From: JALYUA01 sp038329555
Lineage (GTDB): Bacteria > Acidobacteriota > Thermoanaerobaculia > UBA5066 > Gp7-AA6
NCBI GenBank assembly: GCA_038329555.1
Contig: JBBQNC010000232.1
Location: 1 to 6,054, forward strand
Direction of reading: 5' to 3'
DNA length: 6,054 nucleotides
Part shown: piece after piece, positions 1 through 5,212 of the stretch
Numbering within the stretch: the stretch's first letter is position 1
How the letters are laid out: each line of letters starts with the position of its first letter
The notes under the pieces: generated by a model
What the model saw: the letters and a program-made list of their open reading frames with translations, nothing else
The model's database searches: none
Told to the model about the DNA's origin: nothing
Program-made: the position numbers and the translations under genes

Positions 1-206
1 GGCTCGTAGCCGCAGGGGCCGGCTTCGTACACGCAGCGAACATCCCGGCCAAACCCCTTGAGCCGTCGAATCAGCCGCGCCAGACCTCGAGCATCCGGAA
101 TCCCCTCGAGCCGTTGCACAGGCTCACCGCCCGTCGGCCCGCAAACCGACCCCACCACCGAGTCCGCATGCCAGTCCAGACCCACCCAGATCGTAGAATC
201 CTTCAT
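1..206 (-). CDS. IS110-family transposase, N-terminal fragment cut by the window edge
   Basis: The minus strand from an ATG at 206 reads 68 residues and runs off the window at base 1. It begins MKDSTIWVGLDWHADSVV and ends near CVYEAGPCGYE. This is the N-terminal RuvC-like half of an IS110-type recombinase: D11 in GLDWHAD and E61 in the YEAGPCGYE segment match the first two acidic residues of the DEDD catalytic set. The remaining catalytic residues and the C-terminal serine-containing domain would lie outside the window. A strong Shine-Dalgarno GGGAGG (plus-strand 215-220) sits 8 nt before the ATG and supports this start. The enzyme would move its own element using a bridge RNA. The gene points away from the racemase operon, so the element's 5' end abuts the 3' end of that operon. 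Identification rests on motif recognition; whether the complete element is intact cannot be seen. Confidence 0.88.
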   Translation of the reverse strand, partial: MKDSTIWVGLDWHADSVVGSVCGPTGGEPVQRLEGIPDARGLARLIRRLKGFGRDVRCVYEAGPCGYE

Positions 207-279
207 GACCGGTTCCTCCCGTCTTGTGGCTCTACAGCCCCATGCTGCAACCCACGCATATACGTGACGGAACCGGTCA
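206..279. repeat. 11-bp perfect inverted repeat flanking the transposase leader
   Basis: TGACCGGTTCC at 206-216 is the exact reverse complement of GGAACCGGTCA at 269-279, with 52 nt between. The inner arm overlaps part of the Shine-Dalgarno region and the first base of the transposase ATG, so folding in RNA would tend to bury the translation start. Confidence 0.8.
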
Positions 280-300
280 CTCCATACTGACTAGCCCCGG
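207..300 (-). ncRNA. candidate IS110 bridge RNA / structured transposase leader
   Basis: This is the non-coding flank immediately upstream of the IS110 transposase. In IS110-group elements this side encodes the bridge RNA (established knowledge of the family). In minus-strand RNA an outer stem pairs 269-279 with 206-216 (UGACCGGUUCC with GGAACCGGUCA). Inside it lie two small hairpins: CACG/CGUG at 266-263 with 256-253, and GGCU-GUAG-AGCC at 239-228. A GUC/GAC pairing (268-266 with 223-221) is also possible. Exact RNA ends are unknown and the outer limit near 300 is a guess. If the element belongs to the IS1111 group, its bridge RNA would instead lie downstream of the transposase and this would only be a leader. 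Confidence 0.4.
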
Positions 301-333
301 GATCCGAACACCGGCTCCGACGAATGGCGGAAG

Positions 334-348
334 GGGCCGAGCCGGCCC
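334..348 (-). terminator. possible GC hairpin terminator of the racemase operon
   Basis: GGGCCG-AGC-CGGCCC forms a 6-bp all-GC stem with a 3-nt loop, 6 nt after the racemase stop codon when read on the minus strand. No U-tract follows (the next bases are CTTCCGCC), so termination is only a possibility. Confidence 0.3.
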
Positions 349-354
349 AAAGGG

Positions 355-1092
355 TCAGGGAATGGCCCGGCCGAGCTCCAGGGACCTGTCGAGCGCTGCG
401 CGGGCGAGGAGGCGTGTCGAATCGAGGGTGGGCAGCGGCGCCTCCGCGGCTCTCACGATGAGAGGGATCTCCGTGCAGCCGAGGACCGCGGCGTCGCAAC
501 CCTCGCGCCCGAGATCCCGGATGGCGTCGTAGAACATCGCGCGGGTCCCGTCTTCGAAGATCGCGTTGACGAGCTCGCGAAAGATGGCGCGGTTGATCTG
601 TTCGCGGCGCTCGGCCTCCGGAATCCGCATCTCGATTCCCCGTGCGGCGAGCGTGTCGCGGTAGACGGGCCCCTCCATGAGGTAGCGCGTCCCCAGGACG
701 CCGAGCCGCCGGAAGCCGCGTCGGGCGGCCTCTTCGGCGACGACGTCGGCGATCGACAGCCAGGGAATCGGCGACCGCGGGAGGACGTCGGGAAGAGCCT
801 GGTGGAGCGTGTTGTCCGGGCAGATGGCGAACGCGGCGCCCGCGCGCGCCACTTCGTTCGCTCCCTCGAGCATCAGGTCCGCGACGCCCTTCCAGTCGTC
901 GCGCCGGATCGCTTCCATGTGGCGCGCCATCGGGATCGCGGAAAGCGTCATCCGGGGATGGTCGTGCTCGCCCATGACGGCGAGGGCGTCGAGACAGATC
1001 GCGCGGTAGCAGAGCGCCGCGCCTTCCGTACTGCAGGCGACGATGCCGATGTGGGCCGCCTTTCGAGGCGCGTGCGAGACTCGTCCGCTCAT
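355..1092 (-). CDS. Asp/Glu racemase-superfamily protein (YgeA-like amino-acid racemase)
   Basis: A 245-residue protein, the usual length for the aspartate/glutamate racemase superfamily, which inverts amino-acid stereochemistry in the cytoplasm without a cofactor. The N-terminal strand and loop read HIGIVACSTEGAALCY (residues 14-29). The first active-site segment is CPDNTLH (91-97). The second half contains LGTRYLMEGPVYRDTL (133-148), PEAERREQINRAIF (158-171) and the C-terminal catalytic motif GCTEIP with C206. The LGTRYxME, EQIN and GCTEI stretches closely resemble E. coli YgeA as I recall it. The N-terminal catalytic position, the residue just before N94-T95, is Asp (D93); in symmetric racemases it is Cys and in YgeA Thr. 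The start is the ATG whose ATGA overlaps the stop of the upstream 103-aa gene. No separate Shine-Dalgarno is visible, so translational coupling is likely. The broader open frame upstream of 1092 is a shadow of the neighbour. Substrate is not readable from sequence; maleate isomerase or hydantoin racemase-like activity is less likely. Confidence 0.86.
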   Translation of the reverse strand: MSGRVSHAPRKAAHIGIVACSTEGAALCYRAICLDALAVMGEHDHPRMTLSAIPMARHMEAIRRDDWKGVADLMLEGANEVARAGAAFAICPDNTLHQALPDVLPRSPIPWLSIADVVAEEAARRGFRRLGVLGTRYLMEGPVYRDTLAARGIEMRIPEAERREQINRAIFRELVNAIFEDGTRAMFYDAIRDLGREGCDAAVLGCTEIPLIVRAAEAPLPTLDSTRLLARAALDRSLELGRAIP

Positions 1093-1400
1093 ATGACCCG
1101 GAGGACCGTCCACTGCTGCGACCCCGGGACCACGAACGGCGCGAGCGCGTCGGAGTGTCGGCGGAATTGCGGCGCCCCCATCCCCGCGAGGGCCGCCTCG
1201 AAGTCGGCGAGCGACTCGAACTCGTACTCGTCCACGACGTGCGAGGGCGACATGCCGACGTGTCCGACGAGCAGCCGGCTCGAACGCGCCTTCCGGAACT
1301 CCGAGGAGGAAAACTTCTCCGCTCCCCACGCCCTCATCACCGCGAGCGCTTCCGCTTGCTTCCCGTACAGAAGGTCGAGATGCCACTGGCAGATGAACAT
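1089..1400 (-). CDS. small dimeric alpha/beta-barrel-like protein, unknown function
   Basis: A 103-residue soluble protein without signal or membrane segments. It starts MFICQWHLDLLYGKQAEAL and ends with HSDALAPFVVPGSQQWTVLRVI. The pattern of an N-terminal strand (2-10), a helix (14-27), middle strands (43-62), a helix containing ESLADFEAALAGM (62-74) and a last strand (97-102) fits the ferredoxin-like dimeric alpha/beta-barrel fold seen in EthD/NIPSNAP-type small proteins. That fold call is inference, and no catalytic residue can be assigned. GGAGG (plus-strand 1405-1409) lies 4 nt before the ATG and supports the 1400 start over longer upstream options, whose extra residues are low-complexity Arg/Ala/Gly. 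Its stop overlaps the racemase start by 4 nt, so it is the first gene of a two-gene operon and may act on the same metabolite or modulate the racemase. Confidence 0.75.
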   Translation of the reverse strand: MFICQWHLDLLYGKQAEALAVMRAWGAEKFSSSEFRKARSSRLLVGHVGMSPSHVVDEYEFESLADFEAALAGMGAPQFRRHSDALAPFVVPGSQQWTVLRVI

Positions 1401-1433
1401 CGTGCCTCCGGCGCAGAGCTTAGCCCGTCGTCT

Positions 1434-1467
1434 CGGGTGAGACCGGGAAACGTTCGGGTCTCGCCCG
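1434..1467. repeat. 11-bp inverted repeat upstream of the racemase operon
   Basis: CGGGTGAGACC (1434-1444) and GGTCTCGCCCG (1457-1467) are complementary at 10 of 11 positions; the exception is T1438 facing G1463, a G·U wobble in plus-strand RNA. The 12-nt centre contains AACGTT. It sits 34 bp before the ATG of the 103-aa gene, inside the 197-bp divergent region shared with the hydrolase. It could be an operator or a leader hairpin. I see no convincing -35/-10 pair in the rest of 1401-1597. Confidence 0.55.
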
Positions 1468-1597
1468 TGGCGCTCGTCCGCGGCAAAAGCCGTTCGTCGT
1501 CGGCCGAGTCCCGCTGGTCCCGGCGCGCTGGCGTCCGCGGGGTCGCGCCCTTCATGATCGGGGCCTGACCGGCAACCTCTTCCGGCCATCGGCCGCG

Positions 1598-2416
1598 ATG
1601 CTCCTCTGGCTCCTGGGCGCCGGCGTCGCGCGGGCCGCTCCGGCCCGTGCGGTGCCTCCTACCCGGGCCGCTCCGGCCCAAGCGGTGCCTCCTACCCGGG
1701 CCGCTCCGGCCCGCGCCGTCCCTCCGATCTGGGGCTCGCTCGATTCGGGCCCGCACGCCGTCGGATTCCGCGTGCTCCGCGTCCGAGACTCCTCCCGGCC
1801 CTCTCTTTCGGCGGACCGGGCGGGGCTTTCGGGACGGGAGATGCAGATCGCGGTCTGGTATCCGGCCCGGGCGTCCTCGGCCGCTTCGATGCGGTTCTCC
1901 GATCTCGTTGCCCTTCTCGCGAGCGAAATCGACTTCCGGCCGCCGGACGCGTCCCGCCGCGAGGCCGCCGCCGAGCTGTTCGTGACGACGACGGCGGAAT
2001 ATGGCGGCGACGCGGCGAACGTGCGAGGCCGGCTGTTGGACCTCCTCCGCCTCGAGCTCGCGTCGGTCGAGGAAGCGAAGCCGGCGGCCGGGACCTTCCC
2101 CGTCCTGCTCTCTCCCGGGTACCGGCCGTACCCCACCCAGAACGTACTCGCCGAATACCTGGCGAGCCACGGAGTCGTGGTCGCGGCCTTCGCGATGAAG
2201 GGCAGCGTGTCCCTCGAGCCGGAGATCTCCCTGGCGGGCCTCGAGACCCTCGTCGCCGACATGCAGTTCGTTCTCGGGGAAGTCCGCCGCCTCCCGTTCA
2301 TGGATGGCCGAAGAGCCGCCGCCGCGGGCGTCGGGTTCAACGCGACGACCCGCGAGGGCGGACGGCGCGCCGTCGGACAGTGGAAGGTCGTCCGGTCGCA
2401 CCGGAAGCCGGAATAG
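1598..2416 (+). CDS. truncated secreted alpha/beta hydrolase (PAF-acetylhydrolase/dienelactone-hydrolase-like)
   Basis: A 272-residue frame. Residues 1-13 (MLLWLLGAGVARA) look like a short export signal. Residues 13-44 are a tandem AAPARAVPPTR-type repeat. From 45 it follows the N-terminal plan of large PAF-acetylhydrolase-like secreted hydrolases: WGSLDSGPHAVGFRVLRV, then GREMQIAVWYPAR (79-91), FPVLLSPGYRPYPTQNVLAEYLASHG (167-192), and ADMQFVLGEVRRLPFMDGRR (220-239). At the place where the nucleophile elbow GxSxG is expected, it reads GVGFN (244-248) with no serine. The frame ends 24 residues later in an unrelated tail. The second half, with the Asp and His of the triad, is absent. It is therefore probably a decayed or truncated gene. 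Other frames after 2330 do not resume hydrolase-like sequence, so a simple frameshift is unlikely. The start is uncertain: no Shine-Dalgarno precedes the ATG, and the frame stays open upstream to at least 1553. Confidence 0.6.
   Translation: MLLWLLGAGVARAAPARAVPPTRAAPAQAVPPTRAAPARAVPPIWGSLDSGPHAVGFRVLRVRDSSRPSLSADRAGLSGREMQIAVWYPARASSAASMRFSDLVALLASEIDFRPPDASRREAAAELFVTTTAEYGGDAANVRGRLLDLLRLELASVEEAKPAAGTFPVLLSPGYRPYPTQNVLAEYLASHGVVVAAFAMKGSVSLEPEISLAGLETLVADMQFVLGEVRRLPFMDGRRAAAAGVGFNATTREGGRRAVGQWKVVRSHRKPE
1631..1728 (+). repeat. 33-bp in-frame tandem repeat, about three copies
   Basis: Copies lie at 1631-1663, 1664-1696 and 1697-1728; the first two differ only at GTG/AAG in the middle, and the third diverges in its last half. 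Each encodes 11 residues of the type RAAPARAVPPT directly after the signal sequence of the hydrolase. Each copy contains GGGCCG-CTC-CGGCCC, a 6-bp perfect hairpin. The near identity of copies 1 and 2 suggests recent duplication. Confidence 0.85.
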
Positions 2417-2472
2417 GGAACAAGCCAGGAGGCGGGCCGCCGCTCTCGGACGCGTGACGCGGAACGCAAAGA

Positions 2473-3141
2473 TCAGTGGCCTCGCTTGCCCTCGAGCTCC
2501 TTCAGCCGTTTTTCGAGCCCTTCGAGGCGCTCGCGCAGCCGGTGCATCTCGTCGGGCCGGCCGCTCCGGAATCGTTCCGGCATCTCGAAGCTCCAGTCGC
2601 GGGAGAGCTCGCGCCCGAGGTTCCGCTCGATCTCCCGTTCGAGGCGGGGCCCGAATCCGGAGATCTCGAAGTCGCGTTCCGGCCGCGCGGCGACCTGCAC
2701 GTTGACGCTCTTCGAACCGCGGTTGCGCGAGAGCTCGAGCTTGACCGACTGACCCGCGTTCTTCTCCCGCATGGCGCGGATCAGTTCCAACGGAGAAGAC
2801 ACGCGCTCGCCGTCGATCGCCGTGACGAGGTCGCCCACCTGGACGCCCGCGCGCTCCGCGGGGCCGTCCTTATCGATTGTGCCGACGAGGACGCCGGCGT
2901 CCCGGGGCGCGCCCCAGTGAGCTCTGAGCTCCGGGGTCACCTCGATGAGGTCGATGCCGAGCCACGCTCGGTTTCCCCGGCCGGCGATCCGGACGTGGTG
3001 GCGGCGCCCCCCGTCGACCTCGATCGTGTCTCCGTGGTCCATGACGACGACCTTCGGCTTCTCGCCGTCCCCGCGCGCCGGGGAGGGGAGCGGGAACGCC
3101 AGCAGCAGCGCGGCCAGCATCGCTTTCGAATGGAACGTCAT
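2473..3141 (-). CDS. secreted orphan PDZ-domain protein with C-terminal coiled coil
   Basis: A 222-residue protein. Residues 1-24 (MTFHSKAMLAALLLAFPLPSPARG) form a typical Sec signal peptide, so it should act in the periplasm or envelope. Residues about 58-152 are a PDZ domain: the carboxylate-binding loop AWLGIDL (59-65), the core VLVGTIDKDGPAERAGVQVGDLVTAIDGERV (84-114), and the closing helix PLELIRAMREKNAGQSVKLEL. PDZ domains of this type bind free C-termini, as in HtrA proteases, but no protease domain is present. Residues 153-222 are highly charged. The end (about 195-220, MHRLRERLEGLEKRLKELEG) has leucine heptads typical of a coiled coil, suggesting oligomerisation. AGGAGG (plus-strand 3151-3156) sits 9 nt before the ATG and fixes this start over a longer frame reaching 3297. 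It is divergent from the DoxX gene and convergent with the truncated hydrolase, 56 bp away. Confidence 0.83.
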   Translation of the reverse strand: MTFHSKAMLAALLLAFPLPSPARGDGEKPKVVVMDHGDTIEVDGGRRHHVRIAGRGNRAWLGIDLIEVTPELRAHWGAPRDAGVLVGTIDKDGPAERAGVQVGDLVTAIDGERVSSPLELIRAMREKNAGQSVKLELSRNRGSKSVNVQVAARPERDFEISGFGPRLEREIERNLGRELSRDWSFEMPERFRSGRPDEMHRLRERLEGLEKRLKELEGKRGH

Positions 3142-3252
3142 GACTCGTGCCCTCCTGTTGATGAACCGGGCGGCCCACCGGGGGCGGCCCTGGGTCGTGA
3201 GACGGTGAGTGGTGGAAAAGGTTTCGCCGCCGGACGGCCCGAAACGTGCAGC

Positions 3253-3301
3253 CGGACGACATACGCCAGACGACAGACGAAAGACGGCGGACGACAAAAG
3301 A
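3253..3301 (+). repeat. degenerate heptamer tandem array, seven units (consensus CAGACGA)
   Basis: Forty-nine bases divide exactly into seven 7-nt units: CGGACGA, CATACGC, CAGACGA, CAGACGA, AAGACGG, CGGACGA, CAAAAGA. The array ends at the Shine-Dalgarno of the DoxX gene, so it would form most of its 5' leader. The rest of this divergent region (3142-3252) shows a repeated 9-mer GGGCGGCCC (3168-3176, 3182-3190) and no clear promoter. Confidence 0.7.
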
Positions 3302-3311
3302 GGAGGACACC

Positions 3312-3710
3312 ATGGCAGAGCTGAGGGGACGCTGGGGGGCCATCACGTTCGCGATCCTGCGGATCGTCGCGGGGCTGCTGTTCGCCTACCACGGAGCGCA
3401 GAAGTTCGGCCTTCTCGGGGATCCGCCGATGACCGGCAAGCCTCTGATGCTCGTCGCGGCAATCATCGAGCTCGTCGGAGGGCTGCTCATCGCCGTCGGC
3501 CTCTTCGTCCGGCCCGTGGCATTCATCGCCTCGGGAGAGATGGCCGTCGCGTACTTCATGGCGCACGCCCCGTCCTCGCCCTGGCCCGCGGTGAACAAGG
3601 GTGAGCCGGCCGTCCTCTTCTGCTTTCTCTTCCTCCACTTCGCCGCGCATGGCGCGGGCATCTGGAGCGTCGACGGGATGCGGGCGGGCGCCCGTCCCCT
3701 CCGTCCCTGA
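3312..3710 (+). CDS. DoxX-family integral membrane protein
   Basis: A 132-residue protein with four predicted membrane helices at about 11-27, 46-64, 66-83 and 98-116. Family hallmarks are the first-helix RIVAGLLFAYHGAQKFG (17-33), then IIELVGGLLIAVGLFVRPVAFIASGEMAVAYF (51-82), and HGAG near the end of helix 4. DoxX proteins are small inner-membrane proteins; members have been linked to quinone-associated thiosulfate oxidation in archaea and to redox or detoxification functions in bacteria, but most, including this one, have no known specific role. AGGAGG (3301-3306) lies 5 nt before the ATG. This favours 3312 over an open frame starting at 3246, whose extra residues come from the heptamer array. 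No partner gene follows: the GNAT gene converges 13 bp downstream. Confidence 0.9.
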   Translation: MAELRGRWGAITFAILRIVAGLLFAYHGAQKFGLLGDPPMTGKPLMLVAAIIELVGGLLIAVGLFVRPVAFIASGEMAVAYFMAHAPSSPWPAVNKGEPAVLFCFLFLHFAAHGAGIWSVDGMRAGARPLRP

Positions 3711-3723
3711 GGCCTTCCCCGGT

Positions 3724-4176
3724 TCAGTCTTCGGGGGTGAGAGAGCTCGCGAAGACGTGCTGCGTCTTCTCGCGGCTGAAGCCCTCGCGGCCGTAGACGC
3801 GGTGGGCGCCGTCGCGCTCGCCCCGGCATCGCCCGCGCAGCCGGCGAAGGTTGCGCGTGCGCGCCCACGCGCGGGCCGCGGCGACGAGCGCCGCCCCGAT
3901 CCGCCGGCCTCGCTCCTTCTCTTCCACGACGAGCGAAACGATTTCCGCCACGGGATCGTGGATGAGAGCCTGCGACGCGGTCACGTGGATCCAGCCCGCG
4001 ATGCGCCCCTCGGCCGACTCCGCGACGAAGAGTCCGTGGGACGGGGAAGGGAGAGAGGACAGGCGCTCGGAGAAGGCGGGGAGGGGGGAGGGATAGCCAA
4101 GCTGCGCGGCGAGCCGCGAGACCTCCGGCAGGTCGGAGGAAACGAGCGGTCGGACCGGGGCGCCGGCGGAGCTCAC
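3724..4176 (-). CDS. GNAT-family N-acetyltransferase
   Basis: A 150-residue single-domain GCN5-related acetyltransferase, standard length for the family, which transfers acetyl from acetyl-CoA to an amine. It opens with VRPLVSSDLPEVSRLAAQLGYP (8-29). The acetyl-CoA motif A is AEIVSLVVEEKERGRRIGAALV (77-98), with the pyrophosphate-binding loop R89-G-R-R-I-G-A. The C-terminal AHRVYGREGFSR (124-135) is the usual YxxxGF region. The start is a GTG whose GTGA overlaps the stop of the upstream LolA-like gene; no ATG lies near, and residues upstream of the GTG are the Ala-coding shadow of that gene's Pro-rich tail. Translation is probably coupled. The substrate cannot be inferred, and the secreted partner need not be its target. 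Confidence 0.85.
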   Translation of the reverse strand: MSSAGAPVRPLVSSDLPEVSRLAAQLGYPSPLPAFSERLSSLPSPSHGLFVAESAEGRIAGWIHVTASQALIHDPVAEIVSLVVEEKERGRRIGAALVAAARAWARTRNLRRLRGRCRGERDGAHRVYGREGFSREKTQHVFASSLTPED

Positions 4177-5114
4177 TGCGGCGGCGGCGGCTCCGGCGTG
4201 AAGTCCGAGGACGTGTCGACCTGGAACTTCCTGTAGTCGGAGTATTCGCTGACCGCGTCGATCCGCAGCCCCTTGAAGAGCAGGAAACGCGCGCTTCCCG
4301 TGAACCGCGCGACAGCCGGTAGCCAGATCTCGCCGTTGACCTTGCGGCGGAGGAGTGAGGCGCGGCTCCCCTTGTGGAGGCGCGCGAGGATTCCGAGGCC
4401 GAAGGAGAGGTTGTCGACCAGCTCGGCGTCCACACGCACGACCTGCCTGTCCTCCTCGTCCACCCACGCCTGGCCGGCGAACGTCTTCAGAACCTTCCCG
4501 GCGCGCCCCGATGGCTCGACCGCGCGGCGCGGCTCGAACGTGAGGCGGATGGTATTGCGGCCGTCGACCAGCTCGCGACCCGCGATGCGGATCTCGTAGA
4601 TGCGGAAGAGCTCCTCGATGCGGGCGGTCTCCTTGCGGCGCGATTCCAGCCGTTTCTCCGCTCTCTTCGCCTCCGCCTCCGCGTCGGTCGGATCGCCGAC
4701 CTTCTTCTCGTGCTTACGATCCTCCCGGGCGAGCTCCTTTTCCGTCAGGGTGCGCCCGTCGCGCTCCACCAGACGGCGGTACGTGTGGCCCGGCTCGAGC
4801 GACGGGTACACCTCGTACGTCTCCGACTTGACCTTCTTGACGCCGCCCTTCGCGTCGAGCTCCTTCTCGACGTGCTTCTCGGTGAAGGTGTACTCCTCGA
4901 GGAGCGTCTCGTCGCTGTGCAGCCGGGCCCGCACCTCGTCCAGAAAGGGGCGCAGCTCCGGCAACGGGGAATTGGCGGGGGCCTCCTCGCCTTGCGTCGG
5001 CCCCTGCCCCTGCCCCTGCGCCGCCATCGCGCCGCCGGCCGCCGCAGCGCAGACCGCCAGCGCCGCGACGAGGAAGCGGAGGCCGGACCGGAGGGTAGGG
5101 TTTCGGTGCACCAC
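4173..5114 (-). CDS. secreted LolA-like protein, unknown function
   Basis: A 313-residue exported protein. Residues 1-31 form a signal peptide (basic MVHRNPTLRSGLRF, then an Ala/Val/Leu core ending GGAMA), followed by a short GQGQGQGPTQG linker. The mature part has a conserved-looking LLEEYTFTEKHVEKELDAKG (71-90). A strongly charged, probably helical segment spans 115-170 (EREDRK- and AEAKRAEKRLESRRKETA-like). The C-terminal half (170-303) is strand-rich, with AGQAWVDEEDRQVVRVDAELV (213-233), GEIWLPAVARFTGSARFLLFKGLRI (261-285) and a SDYRKFQVDT end. The last half resembles the LolA/RseB half-barrel that handles lipids or lipoproteins; that is fold inference, not a confident family match. The end is Pro-rich (PEPPPPQ). 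The start is a GTG (5114, or the adjacent GTG at 5111) with no clear Shine-Dalgarno; choosing it keeps the full signal peptide. It overlaps the GNAT gene by 4 nt as first gene of the pair. Confidence 0.75.
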   Translation of the reverse strand: MVHRNPTLRSGLRFLVAALAVCAAAAGGAMAAQGQGQGPTQGEEAPANSPLPELRPFLDEVRARLHSDETLLEEYTFTEKHVEKELDAKGGVKKVKSETYEVYPSLEPGHTYRRLVERDGRTLTEKELAREDRKHEKKVGDPTDAEAEAKRAEKRLESRRKETARIEELFRIYEIRIAGRELVDGRNTIRLTFEPRRAVEPSGRAGKVLKTFAGQAWVDEEDRQVVRVDAELVDNLSFGLGILARLHKGSRASLLRRKVNGEIWLPAVARFTGSARFLLFKGLRIDAVSEYSDYRKFQVDTSSDFTPEPPPPQ

Positions 5115-5141
5115 GGGTCGAGAACCGCCCGCCGCCGCCGC

Positions 5142-5203
5142 CGATTCCCAGATCGCCCGATCGTCAGATTGATCACCCGATCACCCGATTCCCCCGATCT
5201 CGC
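5142..5203. repeat. degenerate octamer tandem array (consensus GATCACCC)
   Basis: Successive GAT-initiated units: GATTCCCA, GATCGCCC, GATCGTCA, GATT, GATCACCC, GATCACCC, GATTCCCCC, GATCTCGC. Two central copies (5171-5186) are identical. The array fills the middle of the 162-bp divergent region and ends 10 bp before the -35 of the DJ-1-family gene. A (GCC)n run, 5126-5142, adjoins it. Confidence 0.65.
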
Positions 5204-5212
5204 TCGCTCCTG

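Noticed and set aside
1631..1728. CRISPR-like array
   Set aside because: The 33-bp units are directly contiguous with no unique spacers and are translated in frame.
1337..2469. Two long minus-strand frames opposite the hydrolase
   Set aside because: They are Arg/Gly-rich translations of the complement of a domain-bearing gene, typical of very GC-rich DNA; neither shows a family motif.
2417..2472. Bidirectional terminator between the hydrolase and PDZ genes
   Set aside because: Only a 4-bp CGCG-TGA-CGCG stem and no U-tract on either strand.
3142..3252. Sigma70 promoters for the PDZ and DoxX genes
   Set aside because: No hexamer pair with reasonable spacing on either strand; promoters must exist but are not recognisable.
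3386..4435. A 349-codon minus-strand frame spanning the DoxX and GNAT genes
   Set aside because: Its product is Arg/Ser/Pro-rich low complexity and it lies antisense to DoxX and out of frame with the GNAT and LolA-like genes, all of which have recognisable domains.
5001..5018. Triple CCCCTG hexamer
   Set aside because: It encodes the GQGQGQ linker of the LolA-like protein; it is a simple coding repeat.
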